In this document: positions 52,401-60,445 of the stretch, in pieces
Layout of the letters: every line of letters starts with the position of its first letter
Position numbering within the stretch: position 1 is the first letter of the stretch
NCBI RefSeq assembly: GCF_022229005.1
Contig: NZ_JAKKFD010000002.1
Coordinates: forward strand, 124,001-188,000
DNA length: 64,000 bases
Direction: 5' to 3'
Source of the DNA: Micromonospora trifolii
Lineage (GTDB): Bacteria > Actinomycetota > Actinomycetes > Mycobacteriales > Micromonosporaceae
Notes under the pieces: generated by a model
What the model was told of the DNA's origin: nothing
The model's input: the letters and a program-made list of their open reading frames with translations, nothing else
Databases searched by the model: none
Position numbers and translations under genes: made by a program

Positions 52401-53127
52401 GTTCGCCCCTCAGCCGGGCGGCAACCTCACCTCGGCCAAGGCGTCGTACCGCTCGGCGTACGGCACGATCGGCAGCGACTGGGACCTCGACGCGCGCGGC
52501 GACATGCGGCTGCGCCTCACCCTGCCGGCGAACACCACGGCGACGGTGCGCTTCCCAGCACCCGCGCGCGAGGCGGTCACCGAGGGCGGCCGGCCGGCGG
52601 AGCAGGCCGACGGGGTGCGGTTCGTCCGGATGGACGGCGCGGTCGCCGTGTACGAGATCGGGTCCGGTTCCTACTCCTTCGCTGTCGTCCCACCGACGGA
52701 CGCCTACGACCACGTCGACCTCGGCGTCGCGGCGTCCGAGCAGGCGCACCGCCTCACCGCCTCCACCTACTCGGGCACCAGCACCGAGGCCGGGCTGACC
52801 CGCCGCTACACCGATGTGACCCGCCCCGGTGGTTGGTTCGAGTTCGATCTCGCGGTACGGCCCGGTGAACAGTTCGCGCTGCGCTCGGTCGAGACGTACG
52901 ACGGGCCTCAGCTCAAGGACTACCAGGTGGTCGTGGACGGGGTGGTGGCGCACACCCGCTCGTGGCAGCGCACGGCGGGCGGGCCCGGCACGGTCAGCTA
53001 CCAGTTCGTCGTCAACCTGCCGGACGCGACCCGCGACGGTGTCGTGCGGGTGCGGTACCAGGACACCGGCACCGGCTACGACCCGTCGATCGCCGACGTC
53101 TGGGCGATGCCCGGCCCAGCGGCCTGA
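49462..53127 (+). CDS. Secreted GH78 alpha-L-rhamnosidase
   Basis: 1221 residues. A signal peptide (about 1-33) and a fibronectin-like N-domain (about 40-150) precede a concanavalin-like insert (about 165-290: YTVQTTVRLERDAAGIFLRARG), the rhamnosidase beta-domains (about 335-545) and the (alpha/alpha)6 catalytic barrel (about 560-960). The catalytic region is TDTPARDERLGWTGD around residues 661-674. The C-terminal 170 residues form a further beta-sandwich (HRLTASTYSGTSTEAGLTRRYTDV) like an extra DUF6805-type domain. It releases L-rhamnose from pectin side chains, saponins or flavonoid glycosides outside the cell. It heads the rhamnose locus and shares its operator. Confidence 0.92.
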   Translation: MMRTSRRHAALSALLVLLTGLTPMAAPYPATAAPAAAALTATDLTAERATAPIGLDVARPRLGWRIDATTRGVVQESYQVRVATSTDRLGAPDVWDSGRVRSRQSTLVPYAGPALLPRTRYAWQVQVWDTTGNASGWSTPTFWETGVQGGAGWQADWIGSPSPTESWTDYTVQTTVRLERDAAGIFLRARGAGNAYMWQFSITGGSAKLRPHARVNGAWTVLKEVPLGAVVPADRLTTPHTVRITAAGNTITTWVDGTQVDVTTSTAHQTGSVGLRTNGLESGVFSDFSVTSGGQTLFAAPLTDGVNPFGAGTATAAGLRVGGDTEAMLVALDANPLLRRGFRVDGTVARARIYATALGVYQLSLNGQRVGDHELAPGWTDYHKRVQYQTYDVTGQLRPGDNALGALLGDGWYAGSIAWFGTDNYGSRPHLSAQLRIDYTDGRSATVNTDGTWRATAGPFLQSDLIHGETYDARRLPAGWNQPGFNDAGWKPATIDDVDATDKIVAQVDPPVRVTQELPARVLTQPTPGTWIFDLGQNMVGKVRLRVNGPAGSTVRIRHAEVLNPNGTAYTANLRTARATDLYTLRGGGAEVYEPTFTFHGFRYVELTGYPGTPDLSSVTGLVMHTDGELTSEFQTSNAMVNRLHSNITWGQRGNFLSIPTDTPARDERLGWTGDINVFANTATFNMDSLTFLSKWLQDLRDAQSANGAYPDVAPRACCGDGATGWADAGITVPYALWQRYGDTRVIEEHYASMVRYASWLESTSSGNLRTNAGPYLDWLNLDDPTPAGVVGTAYYAYSIRLLGKLAAAIGRNADATRYAALSTAITQSFVNTYVAADGTVQGDSQTGYVLAIGMGLLTDPLRARAADRLVANVQRHDWHLSTGFLGTPDLLPALSDTAHLDVAYRLLLNDTYPSWGYEIGKGATTIWERWDSIKPDGSFGDVGMNSFNHYAYGAVGDWMYRTVAGIQPDAGNPGYAHVTFAPQPGGNLTSAKASYRSAYGTIGSDWDLDARGDMRLRLTLPANTTATVRFPAPAREAVTEGGRPAEQADGVRFVRMDGAVAVYEIGSGSYSFAVVPPTDAYDHVDLGVAASEQAHRLTASTYSGTSTEAGLTRRYTDVTRPGGWFEFDLAVRPGEQFALRSVETYDGPQLKDYQVVVDGVVAHTRSWQRTAGGPGTVSYQFVVNLPDATRDGVVRVRYQDTGTGYDPSIADVWAMPGPAA

Positions 53128-53170
53128 CCCGCCCGGGCGACCCGCGCCGGCCGGCTCGTGGGTTCGTGGA

Positions 53171-54202
53171 TCAGCGTCGGGTGCGTCGGGGCTGGTCGCT
53201 GGATCGGCGGACGACCAGCTCGGGCTGGAACACCACGTGCCGGTGCCGGTGCGTGTCGCCGGAATCGGCCTCCTCCAGCAGCAGCTCCGCCGCGGTGCGT
53301 CCGAGCTGGTCACGCGGCTGGCGAACCGACGACAGCGGCACCGCCGCCGCGTCGGCGAACTCGATGTCGTCGTAGCCGACGATGGCCACGTCGGCCGGCA
53401 CCCGCAGCCCACGCGCTGTCAGTTCCTGGAGTACGCCGAGAGCGAGCAGGTCGTTGGCGCAGAACACGGCGGTGGGGCGCTGCCGGGCTGGTAGGGCCAG
53501 CAGTTCCTCGGCGGCACGTCGGCCAGCGGCGACGGTCAGGCTGCCGGTGACCGCCACCCGGAGTTCGGCGGTGCCGCCGCGTTCCTTCAACGCCGCGGCG
53601 GCTCCGGCGTGCCGGTCGGCGACCTGGGCGATGGAGACCGGGCCACCGAGGTAGGCGATGCGCTGATGGCCCTGGTCCAGCAGGTGGTCCATGGCGAGTC
53701 GGCCACCGAGGACGTCGTCGACCGCCACCGAGCAGCGGTTCGCTCGGCCCGTGCCCCGGTCCACCAGCACCACCGGGATGCCCCGGTCGATGAGCTTGTC
53801 CAGGTTGGGCTGGGGGCCGTGACCGACCGGGGTGATGAGGACGCCCCGGACCCGCTGCTCCTCCAGCAACTCCAGGTGACGGCGCTCCCGGGCGCTGTCC
53901 TCGCCACTGTTGCAGACGACGAGCATGGCGCCGGACGCCTCGATCACCTGTTCGGCGCCCCGCACGACGTCGGTGAAGAACGGGTTGGCCACGTCCAGCA
54001 CCACGATGGCGACGGTGCGACTGTGCCCGGCACGGAGTTGACGCGCGGAGTCGTTGCGGACGTAGCCGAGGGTGGTGATGGCGTCGAGCACCCGTTGGCG
54101 GGTGGCGGGGGCGACAGTGTCGGGCCGGTTGAGCACGTTGCTCACGGTGCCGAGGGAGACGCCCGCGTGCCGAGCGACCTCCTTGATGTTCGCCGTTGCC
54201 AT
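53171..54202 (-). CDS. LacI family repressor of the rhamnose locus
   Basis: 343 residues: N-terminal helix-turn-helix and hinge (NIKEVARHAGVSLGTVSNVLNRPDTVAPATRQRVLDAITTLGYVRND) and a sugar-binding domain (about 62-335) with FFTDVVRGAEQ, GHQRIAYLGGP and VPADVAIVGYDDIEFA. Divergent from the rhamnose importer operon and convergent with the rhamnosidase. Operator-like palindromes are found before its own gene (54285), the operon (54387) and the rhamnosidase (49393), which suits repression relieved by rhamnose or an intermediate. Confidence 0.9.
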   Translation of the reverse strand: MATANIKEVARHAGVSLGTVSNVLNRPDTVAPATRQRVLDAITTLGYVRNDSARQLRAGHSRTVAIVVLDVANPFFTDVVRGAEQVIEASGAMLVVCNSGEDSARERRHLELLEEQRVRGVLITPVGHGPQPNLDKLIDRGIPVVLVDRGTGRANRCSVAVDDVLGGRLAMDHLLDQGHQRIAYLGGPVSIAQVADRHAGAAAALKERGGTAELRVAVTGSLTVAAGRRAAEELLALPARQRPTAVFCANDLLALGVLQELTARGLRVPADVAIVGYDDIEFADAAAVPLSSVRQPRDQLGRTAAELLLEEADSGDTHRHRHVVFQPELVVRRSSDQPRRTRR

Positions 54203-54284
54203 GAACCCCTCGATGCTCGGTGCGGTGGTGGCGGCCCGCGCGGCGGGACGGCACGGCCAGGTCGCTTCGGAAGTCTATAGCGGC

Positions 54285-54296
54285 TAAAACGTTTCA
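54285..54296. promoter_or_regulatory. LacI operator upstream of lacI
   Basis: TAAAACGTTTCA; the minus strand reads TGAAACGTTTTA. The AAACGTTT core is a perfect palindrome, related to the TGAAACGATTCA sites at 49393 and 54387. Confidence 0.7.
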
Positions 54297-54343
54297 TCCA
54301 TTCTCCTCGGTGTGGCAACAGGGAAGAAATGACAGTGAAACTC

Positions 54344-54373
54344 TTGACGCTCTCGAAGACCGGCCCATACGGT
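54344..54373 (+). promoter_or_regulatory. Promoter of the rhamnose operon
   Basis: -35 TTGACG (54344-54349), 18-bp spacer, -10 TACGGT (54368-54373). Transcription should start near 54380, just before the operator and the AGGAGG ribosome-binding site, giving a leader of about 30 nt. Confidence 0.6.
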
Positions 54374-54386
54374 CCATGTCGATGCG

Positions 54387-54398
54387 TGAAACGATTCA
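54387..54398. promoter_or_regulatory. LacI operator of the rhamnose operon
   Basis: TGAAACGATTCA, identical to the site before the rhamnosidase. It lies downstream of the predicted transcription start and abuts the ribosome-binding site AGGAGG (54398-54403), so the bound repressor would block elongation. Confidence 0.75.
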
Positions 54399-54410
54399 GG
54401 AGGTGGTCGG

Positions 54411-55934
54411 ATGACCGCCGAAGCACCGGACACGGACCGCGGTCCGCTGCTGGTACTCGACGGCGTGACGAAGTCCTTCGGGGCTGTCGTCGCGCTGCGC
54501 GGGGTGCGCCTGGCGCTGCACTCCGGCGAGGCACACGCCCTGGTCGGCGAGAACGGCGCCGGCAAGTCCACACTGGTGAAGATCCTGTCCGGGGCACACG
54601 ATCCGGACTCCGGCGAGATGACCCTCGACGGGCAGCCGCTGCGCCTTCGTGGCCCCGGTGACGCCCGGGCCGCCGGCATCGCCGTCATCTACCAGGAACC
54701 GACGCTCTTCCCGGACCTGTCGGTGGCGGAGAACATCTTCATGGGCCGGCAACCGCTTCGCCGTCTGCGCCGCATCGACACCGCGGCGATGAACCGCGAC
54801 GCGGCGACACTCTTCCAACGGTTGGGCGTCCGGATCGACCCGACTCGCCCCGCTCGCGGGCTCTCGATCGCCGACCAGCAACTCGTCGAGATCGCCAAGG
54901 CGATCTCCTTCGACGCCCGGGTCCTGGTCATGGACGAGCCGACTGCCGCGCTGTCCGGTGTGGAGGTCGAACGACTGTTCGCGGTCACCCGGTCGCTCTG
55001 CGAGCGCGGAGCCGCGGTGCTGTTCATCTCGCACCGGTTCGACGAGGTGTTCGACCTGTGCCACCGCATCACAGTGCTCCGGGACGGCGCCTGGGTATCC
55101 AGCGACCCCGCCGCGGACCTCACCGTCGACGAGGTGGTGCGGCGCATGGTCGGTCGGGACGTCTCCTCGCTCTACCCGAAGCAGGACGCCGACCTGCGCG
55201 ACACGCTGTTCGAAGTCCGTGGGCTGACCCGGGCCGGAGTCTTCGCCGACGTGTCGTTCTCCGTCCGCGGTGGGGAGATCGTCGCGCTCGCCGGGCTGGT
55301 CGGGGCCGGGCGCAGCGAGGTCGCCCGCGCCATCTTCGGCGTCGACCGGTACGACACGGGTGAGGTGCTGGTGGCCGGCCGGGCCGTCCCGGCCGGGAAC
55401 CCGGGCCGGGCGATCGCCGCCGGTATGGCGCTGGTCCCCGAGGACCGTCGACAGCAGGGCCTGGTGATGGAGTTGTCGGTGGAGCGCAACGCCACCCTGG
55501 CCCGCCGCCGGGCACTGAGCCGGATGGGCCTCCTGCTCGGGGGCGCCGAGCGCTCCGAGGCCCACCGCTGGACACGGCGGCTACAGGTGAAGGGCGCCCG
55601 GCTCGGGGCACCCGTGGCGACCCTCTCCGGAGGCAACCAGCAGAAGGTCGTGCTCGCCAAGTGGCTGGCCACCGAACCACGGGTCCTGATCATCGACGAA
55701 CCCACCCGTGGCATCGACGTCGGGACCAAGTCCGAGGTGCACCGCCTGCTCTCCGAGTTGGCCGGCGAGGGGCTGGCCATCCTGATGATCAGCAGTGAAC
55801 TGCCCGAGGTGCTCGGCATGGCCGACCGGGTTCTCGTCATGCACGAGGGCCGACTGGTCCGCGAGCTGTCCCGGGCCGAGGCGGACGAAACCTCCATCAT
55901 GTTCGCCGCCACCGGTCAGGGAGCGACCGCATGA
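54411..55934 (+). CDS. rhaT: Rhamnose ABC importer, double ATP-binding protein
   Basis: 507 residues with two ATPase halves, as in the sugar CUT2 family. The first has Walker [10 protein letters not shown] (about 46-54) and signature [14 protein letters not shown] with Walker [12 protein letters not shown]. The second half has a degenerate Walker A (GLVGAGRSE), signature [16 protein letters not shown] (about 405) and Walker [13 protein letters not shown]. It powers uptake through the two permeases that follow. ATG with AGGAGG directly behind the operator; the stop overlaps the next start (ATGA). The rhamnose assignment comes from the operon context, and the symbol is used in that sense only. 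Confidence 0.88.
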   Translation: MTAEAPDTDRGPLLVLDGVTKSFGAVVALRGVRLALHSGEAHALVGENGAGKSTLVKILSGAHDPDSGEMTLDGQPLRLRGPGDARAAGIAVIYQEPTLFPDLSVAENIFMGRQPLRRLRRIDTAAMNRDAATLFQRLGVRIDPTRPARGLSIADQQLVEIAKAISFDARVLVMDEPTAALSGVEVERLFAVTRSLCERGAAVLFISHRFDEVFDLCHRITVLRDGAWVSSDPAADLTVDEVVRRMVGRDVSSLYPKQDADLRDTLFEVRGLTRAGVFADVSFSVRGGEIVALAGLVGAGRSEVARAIFGVDRYDTGEVLVAGRAVPAGNPGRAIAAGMALVPEDRRQQGLVMELSVERNATLARRRALSRMGLLLGGAERSEAHRWTRRLQVKGARLGAPVATLSGGNQQKVVLAKWLATEPRVLIIDEPTRGIDVGTKSEVHRLLSELAGEGLAILMISSELPEVLGMADRVLVMHEGRLVRELSRAEADETSIMFAATGQGATA

Positions 55935-56992
55935 GCCGCACCGGCGCTGTCGCGCCCGACCAGACCGCCGAACACGCCCCGACCGATCCCGGCCAGCAGC
56001 GCCGTGGCCTCACCGAGCGGCTGCTGGCCGTACGCGAGCTGAGCCTGCTGATCGCGCTCGGCCTGCTGGTTCTGGTCACGACCCTGCGCAACGACAGGTT
56101 CCTGAGCGGCCAGAGCGTCAAGGACCTCCTGCTGGGCTGCGCGATCCTGGTGATCCTGGCGGTCGGTCAGACAGTGGTCATCGTCACCCGCAACGTCGAC
56201 CTCTCCGTCGGCTCGATCCTGGGCCTGGTCGCCTTCGCAACCGGCACGCTGTTCGTCTCCGCCCCCGGCACCCCGTGGCCGGTGGCGTTCGTCCTCGGCG
56301 TCGCGTTGGGCGCGCTGTGCGGGGTTGTCAACGGCGGCCTGATCGCGGTGGCCCGGGTGCCCGCCCTGGTCATCACCCTCGGCACCCTCTACGTCTTCCG
56401 GGGCGTCGACTACTACTGGGCGTCCGGCCGGCAGATCAACGCCGCCGACATGCCACAGTCGTTCCTGCGGTTGGGCAACCAGACGGTGTTCGGCGTACCC
56501 GTGCTCTTCCTCGTCGCGCTGGTCGTCGTCGCCGCCGTCGGCTTCTACCTGCGCTCCTACCGCAGCGGCCGGGAGCTGTACGCGATCGGCTCCGAACCGG
56601 CCGCCGCCCGGCTCTCCGGCATCCCGGTGGGCCGGCGGGTCTTCGCCGTCTTCGTGGCCAGTGGCGCGCTCGCCGGCCTCGCCGGCGTCCTGTACGCGGC
56701 CCGGTTCGGCACCCTCGACGCGGCCGCCGGCACCGGCCTGGAACTCCAGGTCGTCGCCGCGGCCGTGGTCGGCGGAGTGGCGATCTTCGGCGGCAGCGGC
56801 AGCGCCTACGGCGCGGCGCTCGGCGCCGTGCTGCTGACCACGATCGGCAGCTCGCTCGCCGTTCTGCGCATCGACCCGTTCTGGCAGCAGGCCGTGGTCG
56901 GCGCACTCATCCTCGCCGCCATCGGGCTGGACCGGCTCGTGGCCCTGCGGGTGGCGGCCCGGCTCCGAGGGAGAAGCGCCCATGGCGCATGA
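55931..56992 (+). CDS. rhaP: Rhamnose ABC importer, permease 1
   Basis: 353 residues, about ten hydrophobic helices of the CUT2 permease fold: [30 protein letters not shown], and the conserved EAA-like loop [22 protein letters not shown]. The N-terminal 40 residues are charged and Pro/Gln-rich. It overlaps the ATPase gene by 4 bp and the next permease by 11 bp, so expression of all three is coupled. It forms a heterodimer with the second permease. Confidence 0.88.
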   Translation: MSRTGAVAPDQTAEHAPTDPGQQRRGLTERLLAVRELSLLIALGLLVLVTTLRNDRFLSGQSVKDLLLGCAILVILAVGQTVVIVTRNVDLSVGSILGLVAFATGTLFVSAPGTPWPVAFVLGVALGALCGVVNGGLIAVARVPALVITLGTLYVFRGVDYYWASGRQINAADMPQSFLRLGNQTVFGVPVLFLVALVVVAAVGFYLRSYRSGRELYAIGSEPAAARLSGIPVGRRVFAVFVASGALAGLAGVLYAARFGTLDAAAGTGLELQVVAAAVVGGVAIFGGSGSAYGAALGAVLLTTIGSSLAVLRIDPFWQQAVVGALILAAIGLDRLVALRVAARLRGRSAHGA

Positions 56993-58037
56993 CAGCCTGT
57001 ACGCGGCACCGCCCACCGCCGAGGCCGAGCCCGGCGCGGGCCGCATCGCCAGCCTTCGCGGGCTGCTCGGTTCCTGGGACGCGGTGATCGTCGTCGCCCT
57101 CGTGGTGGTCGTGCTGCTTGCCGGCCTGACCGTGGAGAACTTCGCCACCGGTCGCAACGCCCAGTTCCTGCTGCTCGATCTGATGCCGCTGGCGCTCATC
57201 GCGCTACCGATGACCCTGATCGTGATCACCGGCGAGATCGACCTCTCCGTCGCCAGCATGGTGGGCCTGAGCAGCACCCTGATGGGCCAGCTCTGGCTCT
57301 CCAGCGGCTTGTCCCTGGAGTTGATCTGCGTCCTCGTGGTGCTGCTCGGCGCCGTGCTCGGCGCGGTGAACGGCCTCTTCGTCACCGGCTTCGGTCTGCC
57401 GTCGCTGGCGGTGACCATCGGCACGCTCGCCCTCTACCGCGGGCTGTCGTTCGTCGTGCTCGGCGACCAGGCCGTCGCGGACTTCCCAGCCGACTGGACG
57501 GCCGCCGTCGTGCGCAACATCCCCGGCACCTCCGTTCCGGTAGTGGTCGTGCCGCTGCTGCTGCTCGCGGTGGTCTTCGCTGTCGTGCTGCACGCCACAC
57601 CGGCCGGCCGGGCCCTCTACGCCATGGGCAACAACGACCAGGCCGCCACGTTCACCGGCGTCTCGGTCGCCCGGACGAAGTTCTGGCTCTTCGTGGTCTC
57701 GGGTGCTGTCTGCGGGCTGGTCGGCATCTTCTGGACCCTGCGCTATGCCAGCGCCCGTGGCGACAACGCCACCGGCCTGGAGCTGACAGTGGTGACCGCC
57801 GTCCTGCTCGGCGGTGTGTCGATCTTCGGCGGCCGGGGTGCCCTGGTCGGTGTGCTGGCCGGCGTCCTGCTCCTCGGAGTCCTGCGCAACGCGCTGCAAC
57901 TCGCCGACGTCGACGCCAACGCGCTGACGATCGTCACCGGCACCCTGCTCGTCGCATCCGTCGTACTGCCCAACGCCGTCGCGGACGTCCGCGCCCGGCT
58001 GCACCGTCGACGACAGCGGCAGCCCGCCGCGTCGTGA
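56982..58037 (+). CDS. rhaQ: Rhamnose ABC importer, permease 2
   Basis: 351 residues of the same fold as permease 1: DLSVASMVGLSSTLMGQLW, LAVTIGTLALYRGLSFVVLGD, and the loop YAMGNNDQAATFTGVSVARTKFW. The ATG lies inside the preceding gene (11-bp overlap), with a GGGAGAAG site. Two non-identical permeases are the usual rhamnose importer arrangement (RhaP and RhaQ) rather than the single permease of the xylose or ribose systems. Confidence 0.86.
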   Translation: MAHDSLYAAPPTAEAEPGAGRIASLRGLLGSWDAVIVVALVVVVLLAGLTVENFATGRNAQFLLLDLMPLALIALPMTLIVITGEIDLSVASMVGLSSTLMGQLWLSSGLSLELICVLVVLLGAVLGAVNGLFVTGFGLPSLAVTIGTLALYRGLSFVVLGDQAVADFPADWTAAVVRNIPGTSVPVVVVPLLLLAVVFAVVLHATPAGRALYAMGNNDQAATFTGVSVARTKFWLFVVSGAVCGLVGIFWTLRYASARGDNATGLELTVVTAVLLGGVSIFGGRGALVGVLAGVLLLGVLRNALQLADVDANALTIVTGTLLVASVVLPNAVADVRARLHRRRQRQPAAS

Positions 58038-58074
58038 CGTCCCCCGCGCACCAACCACCCCCGGAAGGATGACG

Positions 58075-59160
58075 ATGTCCGCGTACCGCAGAGGGCTCCG
58101 CGTCGGGGCCACCGGCCTCACTATCGCCGCACTGCTGTTGAGCGCCACGGCCTGTGGCGGCACCACCCGGGACGACACCGACAACGACGCCGGCGCCGGC
58201 AACCAGGCGAGCGGCGCCGCCAACCCGAACGCCGCTCTCCGGGAAGGTCTCAAGATCGCCTTCCTGCCGAAGCAGCTCAACAACCCGTACTTCACGGTCT
58301 CGGACAACGGCGGCAAGGACGCGGTCACCGAGATCAAGGGTGAGTTCAAGGAGGTCGGCCCCTCCGAGGCCAGCGCCTCGTCCCAGGTCAGCTACATCAA
58401 CACCCTGTCTCAGCAGGGCATGGACGTGATCGTCACCTCGGCCAACGACCCGAACGCGATCTGCGGGGCGCTGAACCAGGCGAAGGCGGCCGGCGCGAAG
58501 ATCGTCACCTTCGACTCGGACACCAAACCCGAGTGCCGCCAGGTCTTCGTCAACCAGGTCACCGCCGAGGGCATCGCGGAGAACCAGGTCAAACTCATCT
58601 CGGAGCAGATCGGCGGTGCCGGCGAGGTCGCGATCCTCTCCGCCACCGCCAACGCGACCAACCAGAACGCCTGGATCGCGTTGATGAAGACCGAGCTGGC
58701 GAAGCCCGAGTACAGCAAGATCAAGCTGGTCACCGTGGCGTACGGCAACGACGACGATCAGAAGTCCTTCCAGGAGACCCAGGGTCTGCTGCAGTCGTAC
58801 CCGAACCTCAAGGGCATCATCTCGCCCACCACCGTCGGTGTCGCCGCCGCCGCCCGTTACCTCAGCGGGTCGCAGTACAAGGGCAAGGTCAAGCTGACCG
58901 GCCTGGGCACCCCGAACCAGATGCGCCAGTACGTCAAGGACGGCACCGTCGACGCGTTCGCCCTGTGGAGCCCGGCCGACCTCGGCTACCTCGCCGCGTA
59001 CGCCGGTGCGGCCCTGGCCTCCGGCCAGATCACCGGCGCCGAGGGCGACAAGTTCAAGGCCGGCAAGCTCGGCGAGTTCACCGTCGCGAAGGACGGGGTG
59101 GTCATCCTCGGGCCGCCCACCGTGTTCGACAAGAACAACATCGACCAGTTCCAGTTCTGA
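58075..59160 (+). CDS. rhaS: Rhamnose ABC importer, substrate-binding lipoprotein
   Basis: 361 residues. A lipoprotein signal with lipobox LSATAC (Cys about 25) is followed by an Asp/Asn/Gly spacer and a type I periplasmic-binding fold (about 55-360). Matching motifs are LKIAFLPKQLNNPYF, QQGMDVIVTSANDPNA and ATANATNQNAWI. The ATG at 58075 is preferred because GGAAGG lies six bases upstream and overlaps the ATG at 58069. It delivers the sugar to the RhaPQT complex. A large hairpin follows the gene. Confidence 0.87.
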   Translation: MSAYRRGLRVGATGLTIAALLLSATACGGTTRDDTDNDAGAGNQASGAANPNAALREGLKIAFLPKQLNNPYFTVSDNGGKDAVTEIKGEFKEVGPSEASASSQVSYINTLSQQGMDVIVTSANDPNAICGALNQAKAAGAKIVTFDSDTKPECRQVFVNQVTAEGIAENQVKLISEQIGGAGEVAILSATANATNQNAWIALMKTELAKPEYSKIKLVTVAYGNDDDQKSFQETQGLLQSYPNLKGIISPTTVGVAAAARYLSGSQYKGKVKLTGLGTPNQMRQYVKDGTVDAFALWSPADLGYLAAYAGAALASGQITGAEGDKFKAGKLGEFTVAKDGVVILGPPTVFDKNNIDQFQF

Positions 59161-59167
59161 GCGCCCT

Positions 59168-59204
59168 TCCGGTCGGTGCCGGCGCACGCCGTGCACCGAC
59201 CGGA
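59168..59204 (+). other. Intercistronic mRNA hairpin between rhaS and the isomerase gene
   Basis: TCCGGTCGGTGC pairs with GCACCGACCGGA, and the interior CGGCG/CGCCG pairs further, giving about 17 pairs with one bulge. It follows the binding-protein stop by 7 bases and ends 20 bases before the next start. This placement suits mRNA protection or partial termination, which raises binding-protein output over downstream enzymes. Confidence 0.75.
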
Positions 59205-59224
59205 GAGCCGACGGGAGAGACACC

Positions 59225-60406
59225 ATGACGCTGCCCGACACGCAGACCCTCGAACGGGTCAAGCAGGCTCTGCGGTCCCAGCGGATCGAGACGCCATCCT
59301 GGGCGTACGCCAACTCCGGAACCCGGTTCAAGGTCTTCCCGCAGGAGGGGGTGCCGCGTCATCCGTACGAGAAGGTTGCCGACGCGGCGGTCGTACACCA
59401 GCTCACCGGCATCGCACCGACCGTGGCGCTGCACATTCCGTGGGACCGTGTCGACGACTACGCCGACCTGGCCGCGTTCGCCAGAGATCAGGGCGTCGGT
59501 CTGGGTGCGATAAACGCCAACGTGTTCCAGGACAACGACTACAAGCTGGGCAGCGTCACCAACCCGGATCCGGGGGTACGCCGCAAGGCCATCGACCACC
59601 TGCTCGAATGTGTGGACATCATGGACCGCACCGGCTCCCGCGACCTGAAGCTCTGGTTCTCCGACGGCACCAACTACCCGGGCCAGGACGACATCCGCGC
59701 CCGGCAGGACCGGCTCGCTGTGGCACTACGCGAGACCTACGACCAGCTCGGCGACGACCAGCGGCTCCTGCTGGAGTACAAGCTGTTCGAGCCGGCGTTC
59801 TACGCCACCGACGTGCCGGACTGGGGCACCGCGTACGCGCACTGTCTGGAGCTGGGTCCGAAGGCGCAGGTGGTCATCGACACCGGCCACCACGCCCCGG
59901 GTACGAACATCGAGTTCATCGTGGCGTTCCTGTTGCGCGTCGGAAAGCTCGGCGCGTTCGACTTCAATTCGCGCTTCTACGCCGACGACGATCTGATGGT
60001 CGGCTCGGCGGACCCGTTCCAGCTGTTCCGGATCATGTACGAGATCGTCCGTGGCGACGCACTGGCACCGGAGGCCGGTATCGCGTTCATGCTCGACCAG
60101 TGCCACAACATCGAGGCGAAGATCCCCGCCATCATCCGCTCGGTGCTCAACGTGCAGGAGGCCACGGCGAAGGCGCTGCTCGTCGACGCGGGCGCGCTGG
60201 CCGCCGCACAGCGCGGCGGTGACGTGCTCGCCGCCAACGCCGTGCTGATGGACGCGTACAACACCGACGTCCGGCCGCTGCTCGCCGACCTGCGCGCGGA
60301 GTCGGGCCTGGATCCGGACCCGATGGCCGCGTACGCCCGCTCCGGCTACTTCGACAGGATCCGCGCCGAACGCGCCGACGGCCAGCAGGCCGGCTGGGGC
60401 GCCTGA
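59225..60406 (+). CDS. rhaI: L-rhamnose isomerase (RhaI type)
   Basis: 393 residues of the TIM-barrel sugar isomerase fold, similar to the Pseudomonas-type L-rhamnose isomerase rather than E. coli RhaA. Visible are LHIPWDRVDDY, LGAINANVFQDNDYKLGSV, the metal and substrate region DLKLWFSDGTNYPGQ, LLLEYKLFEPAFY, VVIDTGHHAPGTN and FDFNSRFYADDD. It converts L-rhamnose to L-rhamnulose, the first step of the pathway. ATG with GGGAGAGA upstream. It follows the transporter genes and the intercistronic hairpin. Confidence 0.92.
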   Translation: MTLPDTQTLERVKQALRSQRIETPSWAYANSGTRFKVFPQEGVPRHPYEKVADAAVVHQLTGIAPTVALHIPWDRVDDYADLAAFARDQGVGLGAINANVFQDNDYKLGSVTNPDPGVRRKAIDHLLECVDIMDRTGSRDLKLWFSDGTNYPGQDDIRARQDRLAVALRETYDQLGDDQRLLLEYKLFEPAFYATDVPDWGTAYAHCLELGPKAQVVIDTGHHAPGTNIEFIVAFLLRVGKLGAFDFNSRFYADDDLMVGSADPFQLFRIMYEIVRGDALAPEAGIAFMLDQCHNIEAKIPAIIRSVLNVQEATAKALLVDAGALAAAQRGGDVLAANAVLMDAYNTDVRPLLADLRAESGLDPDPMAAYARSGYFDRIRAERADGQQAGWGA

Positions 60407-60445
60407 CCGGCATACACAGATTCGCAGACTGGGGACGTGAGGACG

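Noticed and set aside
49405..53412. A 1335-codon open frame antisense to the rhamnosidase
   Set aside because: It is a by-product of high GC on the opposite strand. Its translation is low-complexity (Arg/Gly/Val/His-rich) without family motifs, while the plus strand has a full GH78 protein.
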